A DNA stretch of 31,515 nt from JAWXVE01 sp044425575. Lineage in GTDB: Bacteria > Bacillota > Clostridia > Lachnospirales > Lachnospiraceae. The first letter of the stretch is position 1, and the number at the start of each line of letters is the position of its first letter. This document shows, piece by piece, positions 22,072 to 31,515 of this stretch. The translations under genes were made by a program, and so were the position numbers. The notes under the pieces were generated by a model, which was not told the DNA's origin, made no database searches, and saw nothing but the letters and a program-made list of their open reading frames with translations. The DNA lies in NCBI GenBank assembly GCA_044425575.1, contig JAWXVE010000022.1, positions 1 to 31,515 on the forward strand. Reading direction: 5' to 3'.

Positions 22072-23067
22072 GGTGATGCCATAATACTCCACATACCAGT
22101 CCACAAAAGACTGAATGCCTTTTTCTAAAGGAGTGTTTGGCTTAAATCCAAAATCACGTTCTAGTTCTGATACATCCGCATACGTTTGGTATACATCACC
22201 CATTTGCATTGGCAAGAATTCTTTCTGTGCTTCTTTGCCTAAGCACTTTTCTAAAATACTAACAAAATCCATTAACTTTTCTGGTGTATTGTTCCCAATA
22301 TTGTAGATTTTGTACGGGACTCCTTTCTCGTCACAAAGTGGTGTCTTACTCATTACATTTACCACACCCGTTACAATATCATCTATGTAAGTAAAGTCTC
22401 GATACATATCCCCATAATTATAGATTTGAATTGGTTTATCTGCTAAAATATGGTCTGTAAATCCAAAAAGTGCCATATCCGGTCTTCCATATGGTCCGTA
22501 CACGGTGAAAAATCGTAACCCTGTAGATGGAATTCCATAAAGCTTGCTATAAGAATATGCCAATAGTTCATTGGACTTCTTCGTAGCTGCATACAGACTC
22601 ACTGGCTGGTCTACTGGATCCGTAGTAGAAAATGGTACTTTTTCATTGCCACCATATACAGAACTAGAAGAAGCATATACAAGATGCTCTACTTTATGGT
22701 GCCTTACACATTCTAGAATATTACAAAATCCAACTAAGTTGGATTGTACGTATGCTTCCGGATTCTCAATGCTATACCGAACTCCTGCTTGTGCTGCTAG
22801 ATTCACTACAATTTGCGGCTGATATTGGACAAATACCTCTTCCAAAGCATGGGAATCCGCAATATCTCCTTTTACAAAAGTATACTTCTCATACCTGGAT
22901 AAAATCTCTAGCCTTGCCTCTTTCAAGGTAACATCATAATATGCATTCATATTATCATAACCAACTACACTAGCACCCTTCTCCAATAAGCAAATGGATA
23001 GGTGAAACCCAATAAATCCTGCTCCTCCTGTAATAAAATACCGTTTTGTAATATCTAATTCCTTCAT
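22063..23067 (-). CDS. UDP-glucuronate 4-epimerase-like SDR enzyme
   Basis: This 334-residue extended SDR protein has 'GGAGFIG' at 14-20, 'SSSSVYGG' (133-140) and the catalytic Y159-x3-K163 ('YAATK'). The opening 'FHLSICLLEKG' followed by 'YDNMNAYYD' is characteristic of the CapI/UDP-glucuronate 4-epimerase branch rather than GalE. The expected reaction is UDP-GlcA to UDP-GalA, using the product of Ugd next door. The start has GAGGTAG. UDP-glucose or UDP-GlcNAc epimerisation is the alternative but is less likely given the neighbour. Confidence 0.85.
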   Translation of the reverse strand: MKELDITKRYFITGGAGFIGFHLSICLLEKGASVVGYDNMNAYYDVTLKEARLEILSRYEKYTFVKGDIADSHALEEVFVQYQPQIVVNLAAQAGVRYSIENPEAYVQSNLVGFCNILECVRHHKVEHLVYASSSSVYGGNEKVPFSTTDPVDQPVSLYAATKKSNELLAYSYSKLYGIPSTGLRFFTVYGPYGRPDMALFGFTDHILADKPIQIYNYGDMYRDFTYIDDIVTGVVNVMSKTPLCDEKGVPYKIYNIGNNTPEKLMDFVSILEKCLGKEAQKEFLPMQMGDVYQTYADVSELERDFGFKPNTPLEKGIQSFVDWYVEYYGITLE

Positions 23068-23104
23068 GTTCTACCTCATCTTTTTCTTTGATTCAATCTT
23101 GCAC

Positions 23105-23905
23105 TTACTGCTCCGCTTCTTCTAAGGTTCCATCTAAGTATATGGTATAATGTTCTACTCTTGCAAAAAGTTCATAATCATAATCTTCTAATCTGCCATC
23201 CATTTCTTTGTATTCTGCCAACACAATATAATGGCAATTATACAATCGTGCCTCACTGGCCAGCTCTTCCGCCACAATAACATCTGCTTCCATAATGTCG
23301 TATAGGGAATGAGAGAATCCCCAACGTTCAATGAGCATTTCCCGTCCATATGGCAATCTTAAATTCTCTGAATACTGCCTTACACTTTCGATTAACTCCT
23401 TGGGTACTACTGCATATACCCATTCCCCTTCCTCGTTAATCTTGTCACATATATCCACAGTTACTTGGGGTAAATGATAGATATTTTCTGATTTGACAAA
23501 CCATGTATTGCCATACACATAGACCCCACTCCCTGCAATAATGGCTACGCTAGCACATGCAAGTAGCACCTTTATCCCCATACGTTTTCTCTCAGTAATC
23601 ACCTTGGTAATGGTATAGGCTATGACTGGATAAGTGGGCAATAACCACAGAATCCGATAATACGTCTCTTGATCGAAGATGGTTCGCACTGCAATATAAG
23701 CAACCAAAGGGCATAGAAATAACACTACAATTGCAGTAGAGAAAAACACCAGATAAAATCGCCTAGTCTTCTCTCGTTCTGTAATCCATAAATAGACGAG
23801 ACAGGCTGCAAATAGCCATACAAGGTATCCCTGTCTTCCAAAATAATCATTGTATAATTGTATCACTAACCAAATTGTATCCATTTCTTTCTCACTTTCA
23901 TGCAA
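23105..23905 (-). CDS. Membrane protein with extracytoplasmic C-terminal domain, partner of the DUF6077-like gene
   Basis: The frame has 266 residues from TTG 23905, which overlaps the upstream stop by 8 bp; ATG 23884 (259 residues) is the alternative with a 13-bp gap, and neither has a strong ribosome binding site. There are four hydrophobic segments (about 27-43, 49-75, 84-102, 109-127), then a soluble domain of about 135 residues ending 'YELFARVEHYTIYL'. The function is unknown. 'ETYYRILWLLPTYPVIAY' resembles C-terminal parts of GT-C-like membrane proteins in Clostridia. It follows the DUF6077-like gene so closely that the two probably act together, or were once one protein. There are no catalytic motifs I can name. 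Confidence 0.65.
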   Translation of the reverse strand: MHESEKEMDTIWLVIQLYNDYFGRQGYLVWLFAACLVYLWITEREKTRRFYLVFFSTAIVVLFLCPLVAYIAVRTIFDQETYYRILWLLPTYPVIAYTITKVITERKRMGIKVLLACASVAIIAGSGVYVYGNTWFVKSENIYHLPQVTVDICDKINEEGEWVYAVVPKELIESVRQYSENLRLPYGREMLIERWGFSHSLYDIMEADVIVAEELASEARLYNCHYIVLAEYKEMDGRLEDYDYELFARVEHYTIYLDGTLEEAEQ

Positions 23906-24974
23906 GTAGCAAATAAATCACTCCCAAAACATACGTTGGCAACAGAATTGGTATCTGCCATAAGATTAACTTCCATTTCCTGTTCATAATTGCCAATAGA
24001 AACAGTCCTATTGCAGTCATCATAGGAATTAAGGCTAATCCAAGCATGGTTGCAAATCCCCCCATTAAAGTTGCAAGTGTTAATAACCACATTTCTACTC
24101 CATATGGTATGTCTGCCCTTAACTTCTTATGCAACCGTAATAAAATATAGGCAATAAATGGAATCACAATATTAGAAATAACAGCTTTTCCTTGTGCTGT
24201 TCTCGTTAATGCAAATGTTGCTTGTGTATAAATAGAGGTATTACCAAACAAGTATAACAGCGCAATAACTCCCACAAAAATTGGTACATTCTCTGGTTTG
24301 TCCTCATACAGTTCTCTAGCAATCTTGGTATAAATGAGATACATAACTATAACCAGTAGAATGGGTAGGATTATATGGTAGATCGTAGCAGAATGAGTCA
24401 TGCAAACTCTTGCCAAGAATCCCACATATATTGGAGCACCTGAAAAGGCATGACGTATATCAAACTCTGTTGTATATCCAGTATAAGGCAAGTAATAGTA
24501 CATCCTCTCAAGCCACTGTGTGGCAAGAGAAACTGGAAGATAGTACGCATCATCTCCATCCTGAAATTGGTAAAAAGCCGTATAATAGATTTGGATTCCG
24601 ATTAACCCAAATACTATCATCCAAGGAATGAGTACTTTGGACTTTCTGAAAGAAATCTGCTTCCATTCACCAATGACTTCTGTGGCATATTTACGTTCTA
24701 CAAATATACAAGCACAACTACTTGCTAACAATATGGTTCCAATTACCCACACGAATGGTGTAAATTGATTATAGAATAATAAAAATATCACAAAGCATAC
24801 TTGGAAAATCCCTATGGATACAAACATACCACAAAGAAGCACCAAACTCGTCTGGTGTTGTTTCTCTTTTAATCGTTTTGCTACTGGTAAGCCCAATGCA
24901 AATGGAACTAAAACGAGCCATATCATGCTCATGATTATTGTAATTATCGTTAAAATGAGCGCCACGCTACCCAT
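23898..24974 (-). CDS. DUF6077-like polytopic membrane protein, possible GT-C glycosyltransferase
   Basis: This 358-residue protein has about ten membrane segments. After the fourth (about 117-134) comes an acidic loop 'QDGDDAYYLP', the position and composition expected for the first-loop Asp residues of GT-C enzymes, which use lipid-phosphate sugars at the outer face. It ends in a membrane segment ('YVLGVIYLLLA') and is followed with an 8-bp overlap by a second membrane protein. The start has GGAGGTGT. The family label is from memory of clostridial proteins and is moderate; glycosyltransferase activity is inference from topology and context. Confidence 0.65.
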   Translation of the reverse strand: MGSVALILTIITIIMSMIWLVLVPFALGLPVAKRLKEKQHQTSLVLLCGMFVSIGIFQVCFVIFLLFYNQFTPFVWVIGTILLASSCACIFVERKYATEVIGEWKQISFRKSKVLIPWMIVFGLIGIQIYYTAFYQFQDGDDAYYLPVSLATQWLERMYYYLPYTGYTTEFDIRHAFSGAPIYVGFLARVCMTHSATIYHIILPILLVIVMYLIYTKIARELYEDKPENVPIFVGVIALLYLFGNTSIYTQATFALTRTAQGKAVISNIVIPFIAYILLRLHKKLRADIPYGVEMWLLTLATLMGGFATMLGLALIPMMTAIGLFLLAIMNRKWKLILWQIPILLPTYVLGVIYLLLA

Positions 24975-25017
24975 ACACCTCCATTCATCTCCATCTTATT
25001 CGATTTCCTTTGATTCC

Positions 25018-26349
25018 TTAGTGATACCTTGTCTCATTTGCTTGAATACTAACAAGCCCATAATACTTGGCTGTTCTTACATTTGACCAGTATGTTGCAT
25101 CTGTGCTAATATCATTTAGCCCAAATACATTGTAAGAATTCGTAGATTTAATTGCATATGTCTCGACTTCGTATATTCCTTGCTGAATAGAATCTGCTAT
25201 GATTTTTTCTCTATCAATATAATCCACGTAGCTTGTAATCATTGGAACCGTAGCAAAAACCAATTGTAGCGAAAATTGAAGTGCTACAAACGCGAGTACA
25301 ATTTGCTTGAGCAAATGAGAGTAAGCTGTGTTCAACTGATAATAGAGCACTAATCCTGCCATAATAATACATATTTGAATCCCTATATATGCTCGTTCTG
25401 CATACTGATCCACAAAAATCATCGCATAATGACCCAACAAAGCACCGATTAATAAAAATCCTGCTATAAGAATATTCTCTTTCTTTAATTTATGGTAAAA
25501 AGCAAGTACCATTAAAAGAATCACCCCAAATAATACCCAACTAGAGTTAGAAAAATGTTGTGTTGCCTCTGCAAACATCTTGGCATATCTCACTAATATA
25601 TATCTGCGACTTTCTTCAGCTACAATAGACTCTTCTAGTCTAACGTAATTACCTGGTGCCATTATCATTATAATCCACCCTAGAAAACCAACTACTAACC
25701 CCAGTATCATCCATACTCTGATAGCTACTTTCTTGTATACGGTAAATAGCGTTAATAAACCTGCACATAATAAGATAGATGCTGATACATGCTCATTACT
25801 CCCTCCTGCTAAGAATGCCAACAGTAGATAGGGAATCATCATCCATTTTGACATGGATACTCCTGTCTTACAATAGATTCGATAAGGAAGCAAGAATCCA
25901 ATCATAGTAGTGGTCGTCCAAAGATAATTACACGAACCTGTAAGCCACAACACCGTCTGTGCGAATGCAGGAATACACAAGAATAACGTCATATAAATTA
26001 ATATTAAAATTCCTACATCCCCTCTATCATCCACTACTACAAATCGATAAATCAAATACCCTAGCAACACAAACATTATACTATTGCATATATCAAAGAA
26101 ATACATTGGCATCATTAGAAACAAAGATGCTAATGTATGTGCAAAAATCCGCCCACCCCACGATTCATAATGATAAACCATACTCTCTACAACATCCATA
26201 ACTGATTGATTTTTAAGACCAGTAGCTATGCTCATAGAATATGTGTAGTCGTCTCCTATCATGGGACTAAGCACATTCAATACTAGCATTATTAGAAATG
26301 TAATGGCAAATACCACCATATATCCATACTTTTTCATTATATCCTTCAC
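25018..26349 (-). CDS. DUF6056 polytopic membrane protein, possible GT-C glycosyltransferase
   Basis: This 443-residue protein has about eleven membrane segments. After the first one comes 'GDDYTYS' (32-38) and then 'SWGGR' (63-67). 'VLWLTGSCNYLW', 'GGSNEH' and 'MAPGN' follow in the DUF6056 order. The acidic first loop suggests a GT-C-type enzyme such as the O-antigen-modifying GtrC-like proteins. The likely start is GTG 26349 after GGGAGAG; an ATG at codon 5 is the alternative. The C-terminal 'DATYWSN...YYG' motif is shared with the DUF6056 protein at the right edge. It lies 30 bp after the sulfotransferase-like gene. Confidence 0.78.
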   Translation of the reverse strand: MKDIMKKYGYMVVFAITFLIMLVLNVLSPMIGDDYTYSMSIATGLKNQSVMDVVESMVYHYESWGGRIFAHTLASLFLMMPMYFFDICNSIMFVLLGYLIYRFVVVDDRGDVGILILIYMTLFLCIPAFAQTVLWLTGSCNYLWTTTTMIGFLLPYRIYCKTGVSMSKWMMIPYLLLAFLAGGSNEHVSASILLCAGLLTLFTVYKKVAIRVWMILGLVVGFLGWIIMIMAPGNYVRLEESIVAEESRRYILVRYAKMFAEATQHFSNSSWVLFGVILLMVLAFYHKLKKENILIAGFLLIGALLGHYAMIFVDQYAERAYIGIQICIIMAGLVLYYQLNTAYSHLLKQIVLAFVALQFSLQLVFATVPMITSYVDYIDREKIIADSIQQGIYEVETYAIKSTNSYNVFGLNDISTDATYWSNVRTAKYYGLVSIQANETRYH

Positions 26350-26379
26350 GATTCTCTCCCTTGTAATTACTATTCTATA

Positions 26380-27594
26380 TTACGTTCGAATATGTCCTTT
26401 CCATTTTTCCTTAAACTTTGCAATATCTTCTTGTGAGTAACAATGCTGCACATATGGTTCTGCAAAACACCTATCAAAATACTCTTTGGAAAAAGTAATA
26501 TCATCTTGTGCTTGTTGGTACGACCCAGCAATCCACTTATTGCTAGCCTCATTATCACGCTCTAATGTTTGGAATTCCACTCCTATCCACTCCGAAAGTT
26601 CATCTACAACATAATTCAATTTTTCAATTTGATATACAAACACTTCCAAGTTTCCTTCTCGAATAATTGCATACCCTTTTTGCTGGTCAAATGGATATTG
26701 TGTAATATCAATTATATATTTCCCAAAAAAGGGTAGAAAATATTGTATGGCAAGTGCATAATCACTCTGAATTAATTTGCTGTTCTCACCACTAATCATT
26801 TCTATAGGATGATTGGTTTCCTCTGTGTAACCCATAGCATCCACCCACAAATCAAATATCTTCTGAAAATCTCCACCACCTTTATAAATTACATCCATGA
26901 CTTTATCTATTCCTATTAACCTAGACACCCAACCAAAATTACGATGAATCTCTCCTATGAGTTGATACAAAATAGACACATTCTGAGAAATAGGTTCCCG
27001 AACTGCTGTAATAATCTTAAATGGTTTATAGTAATTCATTAATGCATTTGTATTAAAAGCTTTTGCCAAATGCCACGAGTTCAAGTAAGTAATATTATTT
27101 TTCTCAAATGTTTTATTTAAAGATTTATCGCCTGTTTTAGGAGCGTTGCATAAAAAAATAGTCTTTCGCTCAAAATCCCTCAAAATTGTCGTGTCTAAGT
27201 TCATTTTAAAGGTGAGAACACCCAGCTCATGTCTCTCTTCTACCGTTCGCAATAAATTAGGGTATTTTGAATCAAGCTCTAGCTCCCTCATACAACATAA
27301 TACTCCCACACCTTCTTCATAAGTGAGACATAGTGAAATTCCTTGATTCATAATATGCCTTTGTAACTGTGTCGCACAATCATCTGCATAGCCAATTTGA
27401 ACCATGCAATTTTGTTCTGCTATTTGCTCTTTCAGTTCTTCTATGGTATCACATATGGCATGAATTTCTATCTGGTAATGCCGGAAAATCTCCAATACCG
27501 TGTGAATATTGACTTCCGAACCCCCACGCCACACTATTACCCTATGATTCTTGTAAACTCCTAATGATTCATCCATGCATGTTATTCTAATCAT
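26380..27594 (-). CDS. Sulfotransferase-fold capsular polysaccharide protein (NKWYS-type)
   Basis: This 404-residue protein has two parts. Residues about 15-100 look like a small Rossmann-type domain ('VIVWRGGSEVNI'). Residues about 143-400 have the sulfotransferase plan: 'APKTGDKSL' (151-159) matches the 5'-phosphate loop of PAPS-binding enzymes, 'VREPISQNVS' (198-207) matches the 3'-phosphate motif, and 'NKW' (352-354) with Tyr359 matches the NKWYS capsular polysaccharide family. It may transfer sulfate or another group to the glycan. The start follows GAAGGAAGGAG. Upstream lies a TATC tetranucleotide tract. Activity is inferred; PAPS-synthesis genes are not in the window. Confidence 0.6.
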   Translation of the reverse strand: MIRITCMDESLGVYKNHRVIVWRGGSEVNIHTVLEIFRHYQIEIHAICDTIEELKEQIAEQNCMVQIGYADDCATQLQRHIMNQGISLCLTYEEGVGVLCCMRELELDSKYPNLLRTVEERHELGVLTFKMNLDTTILRDFERKTIFLCNAPKTGDKSLNKTFEKNNITYLNSWHLAKAFNTNALMNYYKPFKIITAVREPISQNVSILYQLIGEIHRNFGWVSRLIGIDKVMDVIYKGGGDFQKIFDLWVDAMGYTEETNHPIEMISGENSKLIQSDYALAIQYFLPFFGKYIIDITQYPFDQQKGYAIIREGNLEVFVYQIEKLNYVVDELSEWIGVEFQTLERDNEASNKWIAGSYQQAQDDITFSKEYFDRCFAEPYVQHCYSQEDIAKFKEKWKGHIRT

Positions 27595-27608
27595 ATCTTC
27601 TCCTTCCT

Positions 27609-28320
<712 letters not shown>

Positions 28321-28324
<4 letters not shown>

Positions 28325-29298
28325 TCTACCACCACCATCTGTTCATCTAGTGCAATGCTTGCATCAAATCGTAAAAAGGTGAGTTCTTCTCTATAATCTT
28401 CCCTATATTCTAACACTTCCCCTTGCAACAAGCGATATAGATGCTTGCAAGAATTAGCACCGCTCTTAATGCTCATAGGTGTGCCTCCGCCAAATCTTGG
28501 ATTAATCTCAATATAGCGAATCCCTTCTTCTGTCTTCATACATTGAACGGTAATCTGTCCGATTGGCACTAACTCCTCTATAAGCCTGCGGACATCTTCT
28601 ATTAATTCTCTATCTTTCACAATTTTGCCTTGTAAGATTTCTCCGCCTCGAACGGCAAGTCGAATTCTTGGTACAATAGTAATTGGCTTCCCTGCAAAAT
28701 CACAGAATACATCAATGGAATATTCCACTCCCTCCATATATTCTTGTACAATAGGTTCTGGCACATAGTTGCGAAAAAAATCTAATTCCTCTCTACAATT
28801 AACACGAAATGCATTTACACTAGAACTACCGTTTTTAGGTTTAATAAATACAGGATAATGATTTGGTTCTTCTCCCTCTTGGTATTCCCTTGGCACCCCA
28901 AATCCGTGTTCCTCAAAAAATTTCTGCGTACTAGTTTTATCTCTACATATTTGAATTGTTCTCTCACTAGATAGTAGTACTTTAGCACCAGTTTCTCGTT
29001 CCATCTGCTCTCTAAAAGACACTAATGTTAATAATTCCGTATCAATTGTGGGAATCACTAAGGCAATGTCTTCTTTCTTACACACTTGAATGAGTTGTGG
29101 TATGTAATCATCTTCTCCAATCCGTGCAATCTGATAACATGCATCTGCAAAGTAACTAGCTGGTGCGGTAAGAGAAGCATCTGCCGTTACAATCTTTCCC
29201 TGTATTCCCATAGAATCTCTTGCACTTTGAAAGCACTCCACCAATTCTACTCTTCTACCTGCACTTAAAATTAAGATATTATAGGCACTTCTATTCAT
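28321..29298 (-). CDS. ATP-grasp ligase-like protein
   Basis: This 325-residue protein has the layout of ATP-grasp carboxylate-amine ligases: a pre-ATP-grasp domain (1-105, 'NILILSAGRRVELV'), nucleotide-binding stretches 'YPVFIKPKNGSSS' and 'PIVQEYMEGVEYSIDVF', and the metal-binding end 'IRYIEINPRFGGG'. These ligases join a carboxylate, through an acyl phosphate, to an amine or similar group. It overlaps the GtrB-like gene by 8 bp and the HAD gene by 4 bp. ATP-grasp/HAD pairs are a recurring arrangement; here they may modify a sugar with an amino acid. That is inference. Confidence 0.82.
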
Positions 29299-30265
29299 GT
29301 GTTACACCTCTCTGCTCTTCTATTCCGTCTTCTGAACCCATCTTATTCTTAATAATATAAATCGGTCGTTGTTTCGTCTCTACATAAGTTTTCGCCATGT
29401 ATTGCCCAAGAATACCAAGAGAAAATAACTGGGTGCCTCCTACAAATAAGACAGTTGTGACAATCGTAGGATATCCCGCCACTGGTTCACCCCAGAAGAT
29501 AGTCTTAATAATGGTAAGAATCATAACGAGAAATGCAATTGCACAAAATAAAAATCCCATAATAGAAGACATCATTAAAGGCGTAGAGGAAAATGCTACA
29601 ATGCCATCCACAGCATAACTCATTAGCTTCAAAAAATTCCATTTTGTCGTTCCTGCGGCTCGGTCTTCCACCTCATATGGCATATAGTAAGTAGGAAATC
29701 CCACCCAGGCAAAAATTCCCTTAGAAAATCTACATCGCTCTGGTAAATCTATAATAGCATCTACTACACAGCGCCTTAATGTTCGGAAATCACTTGCTGC
29801 ATATACAATATCAATATCCGTAATACGATTAATCAATCGATAGAAGCAAGATTTATAAAAAGATAATACCTTGCTTTCCTTTCGCTTGCTCTGATAAGCT
29901 GCCACAGCATCATAATCAGGATGTTCGTCTAGATAAGTAATCATTTGTGATAAATACTTTGGATTCTGCTGTAAGTCTGCATCGATAATACTTACATACT
30001 CACCTTTACTTTCCATAAGTCCAGCAATCAATGCAGCTTCCTTTCCAAAATTCCTTGAAAACTCAATTACCTTTACACATCCTTGATGTTCTTCATATAA
30101 TCTAGATAATTCCTGTGATGTACCATCTTGGCTTCCATCATTTACAAAGATGACTTCTACTGCATGAGCAACTCCTTGTATTTCACCCATAAGGCAATCA
30201 TAAAATGCACGAACATTCTGTGCTTCATTATAACACGGTACTACAATCGATAATTCCATACTCAT
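29291..30265 (-). CDS. GtrB/DPM1-like polyprenyl-phosphate glycosyltransferase
   Basis: This 324-residue GT2 protein begins 'SIVVPCYNE' (6-14), has D43 in 'VNDGSQDGT' and the metal-binding 'DADLQQNP' (95-102), and 'SRNFGKEAALIAG' typical of the GtrB/DPM1 branch. Two C-terminal membrane helices (about 228-252 and 262-290) anchor it. Such enzymes move a sugar from a nucleotide donor to undecaprenyl phosphate on the inner face. The start ATGA overlaps the stop of the DUF6056 gene. With the DUF6056 protein and a flippase (possibly the EamA pair), it forms a glycan-decoration set like GtrABC. The donor may be UDP-glucose or a UDP-uronic acid; this cannot be told. Confidence 0.9.
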   Translation of the reverse strand: MSMELSIVVPCYNEAQNVRAFYDCLMGEIQGVAHAVEVIFVNDGSQDGTSQELSRLYEEHQGCVKVIEFSRNFGKEAALIAGLMESKGEYVSIIDADLQQNPKYLSQMITYLDEHPDYDAVAAYQSKRKESKVLSFYKSCFYRLINRITDIDIVYAASDFRTLRRCVVDAIIDLPERCRFSKGIFAWVGFPTYYMPYEVEDRAAGTTKWNFLKLMSYAVDGIVAFSSTPLMMSSIMGFLFCAIAFLVMILTIIKTIFWGEPVAGYPTIVTTVLFVGGTQLFSLGILGQYMAKTYVETKQRPIYIIKNKMGSEDGIEEQRGVTHE

Positions 30266-31515
30266 TCCTCTATTTCTTCATCAATGACTATACGCTTCAC
30301 TCCATAATATTGACCCATAATCCAGTTAGACCAATGAGTGGCATCTTCTGTAATTTCACTATCATGAGCATAACTATATTCGGTGCGATAGAACTCATCA
30401 TATGGCTCTATGACAATTACGTCCACTCCTATTGCTTTCTGCTGTTCAATGGATGCTTCTATTTCTTTATGCTGCAAAGAAATACGTAATAATTGGGAAC
30501 TTGCGTCAATATAAGTAAATCCAAACTGCACTACCATAATTCCCAATACACTATATTGTACAATACGTGACCACCTATCACATTGACTTAATAGTTGAAA
30601 ACCCTGACTACAGGCAAGTATGAGAAAGACTCCTGCTCCAAAATAAACACGATTACTTGGAGTTGGTGCTAGAATAATAGCTCCTATAATAGCCGTAGCT
30701 AAGAACACAAAGATGAAAACTTCCTCTGCTTCTTTAGTCCGACCCTTTTGGACGATAACAATTACCATACATACAAGAATCATCATGAGCAACATATAAA
30801 ATTGGCCTTCTACTGCCTCAACCATTTGCAGAAATCTGGATAAAATCGCCAATAATCCTGTATGTGTCTCTTCCACTACATCTAGACGTACACTATTTCC
30901 TGGCGCCATGACCATGGCAAACAAACCAAGGCATACACCTACTCCTGATGCAATTTGATAGGAATATACTTTTCTTTTTCTATACCAGGCGATTCCCATA
31001 CAAATAAGTATATATAAGAGCAATCCCCCTGATGTATTTTCATTACACCAACCCGCCAAGATACTAAATAGGAATAGTAGAATATTCACCAGAACTGGGT
31101 GACGTATCTGCCCCCACATCTCTTCTACCTTACGGAAACATGTGAAAAATCCCATAATCAACGTAGTTGCCCATAGATAATTAATCGCTCCCGTCTTCCA
31201 CAAAATAGTTTGACCGAATTCCACACTAAAAAGCCATACTAAAATGTTAACCCATAAATATACTTTATTATCAAAAGCTTTGCGCCCTCTCACATTATAG
31301 TAAATCAAATTGATTAATCCTATAAAACAAAAACTGTTTACCACATTAAAGATCCATACATTCTGTTGCAAAACTAATCGCACCACCATATGAGTATTAC
31401 TTCGCCCATTTACCGTCATGTAGTGTTCGTATCCATAGGCAAATAAATCTACTATAGAATGTAACTTGACTTCCTCTGTTAATTGAATAAAATCGTCTGA
31501 CATATAGGTGTTAAC
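30262..31515 (-). CDS. DUF6056 membrane protein, 5' end outside the window
   Basis: The frame is open to the right edge. The first Met (31503) is followed by 'SDDF', which aligns with the 'GDDY' of the DUF6056 protein at 25018-26349 (about residue 32 there). So the first membrane segment is missing and the true start lies beyond 31515. Visible are about ten membrane segments, 'ILWKTGAINYLW', 'CNENTSGG', 'MAPGNSVRL' and the C-terminal 'DATHWSN...YYG' motif. It is likely a GT-C-type enzyme using the product of the coupled GtrB-like gene (ATGA overlap). Confidence 0.8.
   Translation of the reverse strand, partial: VNTYMSDDFIQLTEEVKLHSIVDLFAYGYEHYMTVNGRSNTHMVVRLVLQQNVWIFNVVNSFCFIGLINLIYYNVRGRKAFDNKVYLWVNILVWLFSVEFGQTILWKTGAINYLWATTLIMGFFTCFRKVEEMWGQIRHPVLVNILLFLFSILAGWCNENTSGGLLLYILICMGIAWYRKRKVYSYQIASGVGVCLGLFAMVMAPGNSVRLDVVEETHTGLLAILSRFLQMVEAVEGQFYMLLMMILVCMVIVIVQKGRTKEAEEVFIFVFLATAIIGAIILAPTPSNRVYFGAGVFLILACSQGFQLLSQCDRWSRIVQYSVLGIMVVQFGFTYIDASSQLLRISLQHKEIEASIEQQKAIGVDVIVIEPYDEFYRTEYSYAHDSEITEDATHWSNWIMGQYYGVKRIVIDEEIEE

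Overview
The window looks like the chromosome of a low-GC Gram-positive anaerobe of the Clostridia, most likely a Lachnospiraceae relative. The basis is codon use, strong AGGAGG-type ribosome binding sites, the BlaI/BlaR-like pair, choline-binding-type/Ig-like/GH25 wall proteins and DUF6056/DUF6077-like membrane proteins. This assignment is inferred from gene content; there is no rRNA. I found no tRNA, rRNA, transposase, prophage or CRISPR.

Layout. (1) 1-2282: a leftward secreted-protein gene cut by the window edge, then a rightward three-gene operon of a BlaI/MecI-type repressor, an M56 (BlaR-like) membrane protease without a penicillin-binding sensor domain, and a small secreted protein. 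(2) 2330-17361: a leftward operon with a good extended -10 promoter at 17416-17444. In transcription order it holds a large membrane-anchored GH25 lysozyme with Ig-like domains, rmlB, rmlA, a second anchored GH25 lysozyme, rmlC, an ABC-2 permease, an ATPase with a Wzt-type C-terminal domain, a methyltransferase-kinase fusion, and two multi-domain GT2 glycosyltransferases. (3) 17362-17693: a gene-free stretch with the operon promoter, a 17-bp perfect inverted repeat and a GC-rich foldable segment. (4) 17694-18399: two overlapping half-size EamA/SMR transporters. (5) 18617-23067: a degenerate SGNH-hydrolase-like membrane protein, ugd, an acyltransferase-3 protein on the plus strand, and a UDP-glucuronate 4-epimerase-like gene. 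(6) 23105-31515: polytopic GT-C-like membrane proteins, a sulfotransferase-fold (NKWYS-type) protein, a HAD hydrolase/ATP-grasp pair, a GtrB/DPM1-like glycosyltransferase, and a DUF6056 protein running off the right edge.

How the genes work together (inference from families). The block makes, exports and decorates a cell-surface polysaccharide. RmlA/B/C supply the dTDP-rhamnose precursor (no rmlD in the window). Ugd plus the epimerase supply UDP-GlcA/UDP-GalA. The cytoplasmic GT2 enzymes build the chain. The methyltransferase-kinase may cap the chain end, and the cap may be recognised by the C-terminal domain of the ATPase during export. The GtrB-like enzyme, the EamA pair and the GT-C-like proteins would add side groups on the outer face. 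The acyltransferase and sulfotransferase-like protein would modify it further. The two lysozymes embedded in the operon may remodel peptidoglycan locally for polymer passage or attachment.

The most interesting candidate system is the WbdD-like kinase-methyltransferase beside a Wzt-C-type exporter in a Gram-positive operon, together with the anchored GH25 enzymes, one of which carries an acidic cytoplasmic repeat domain.
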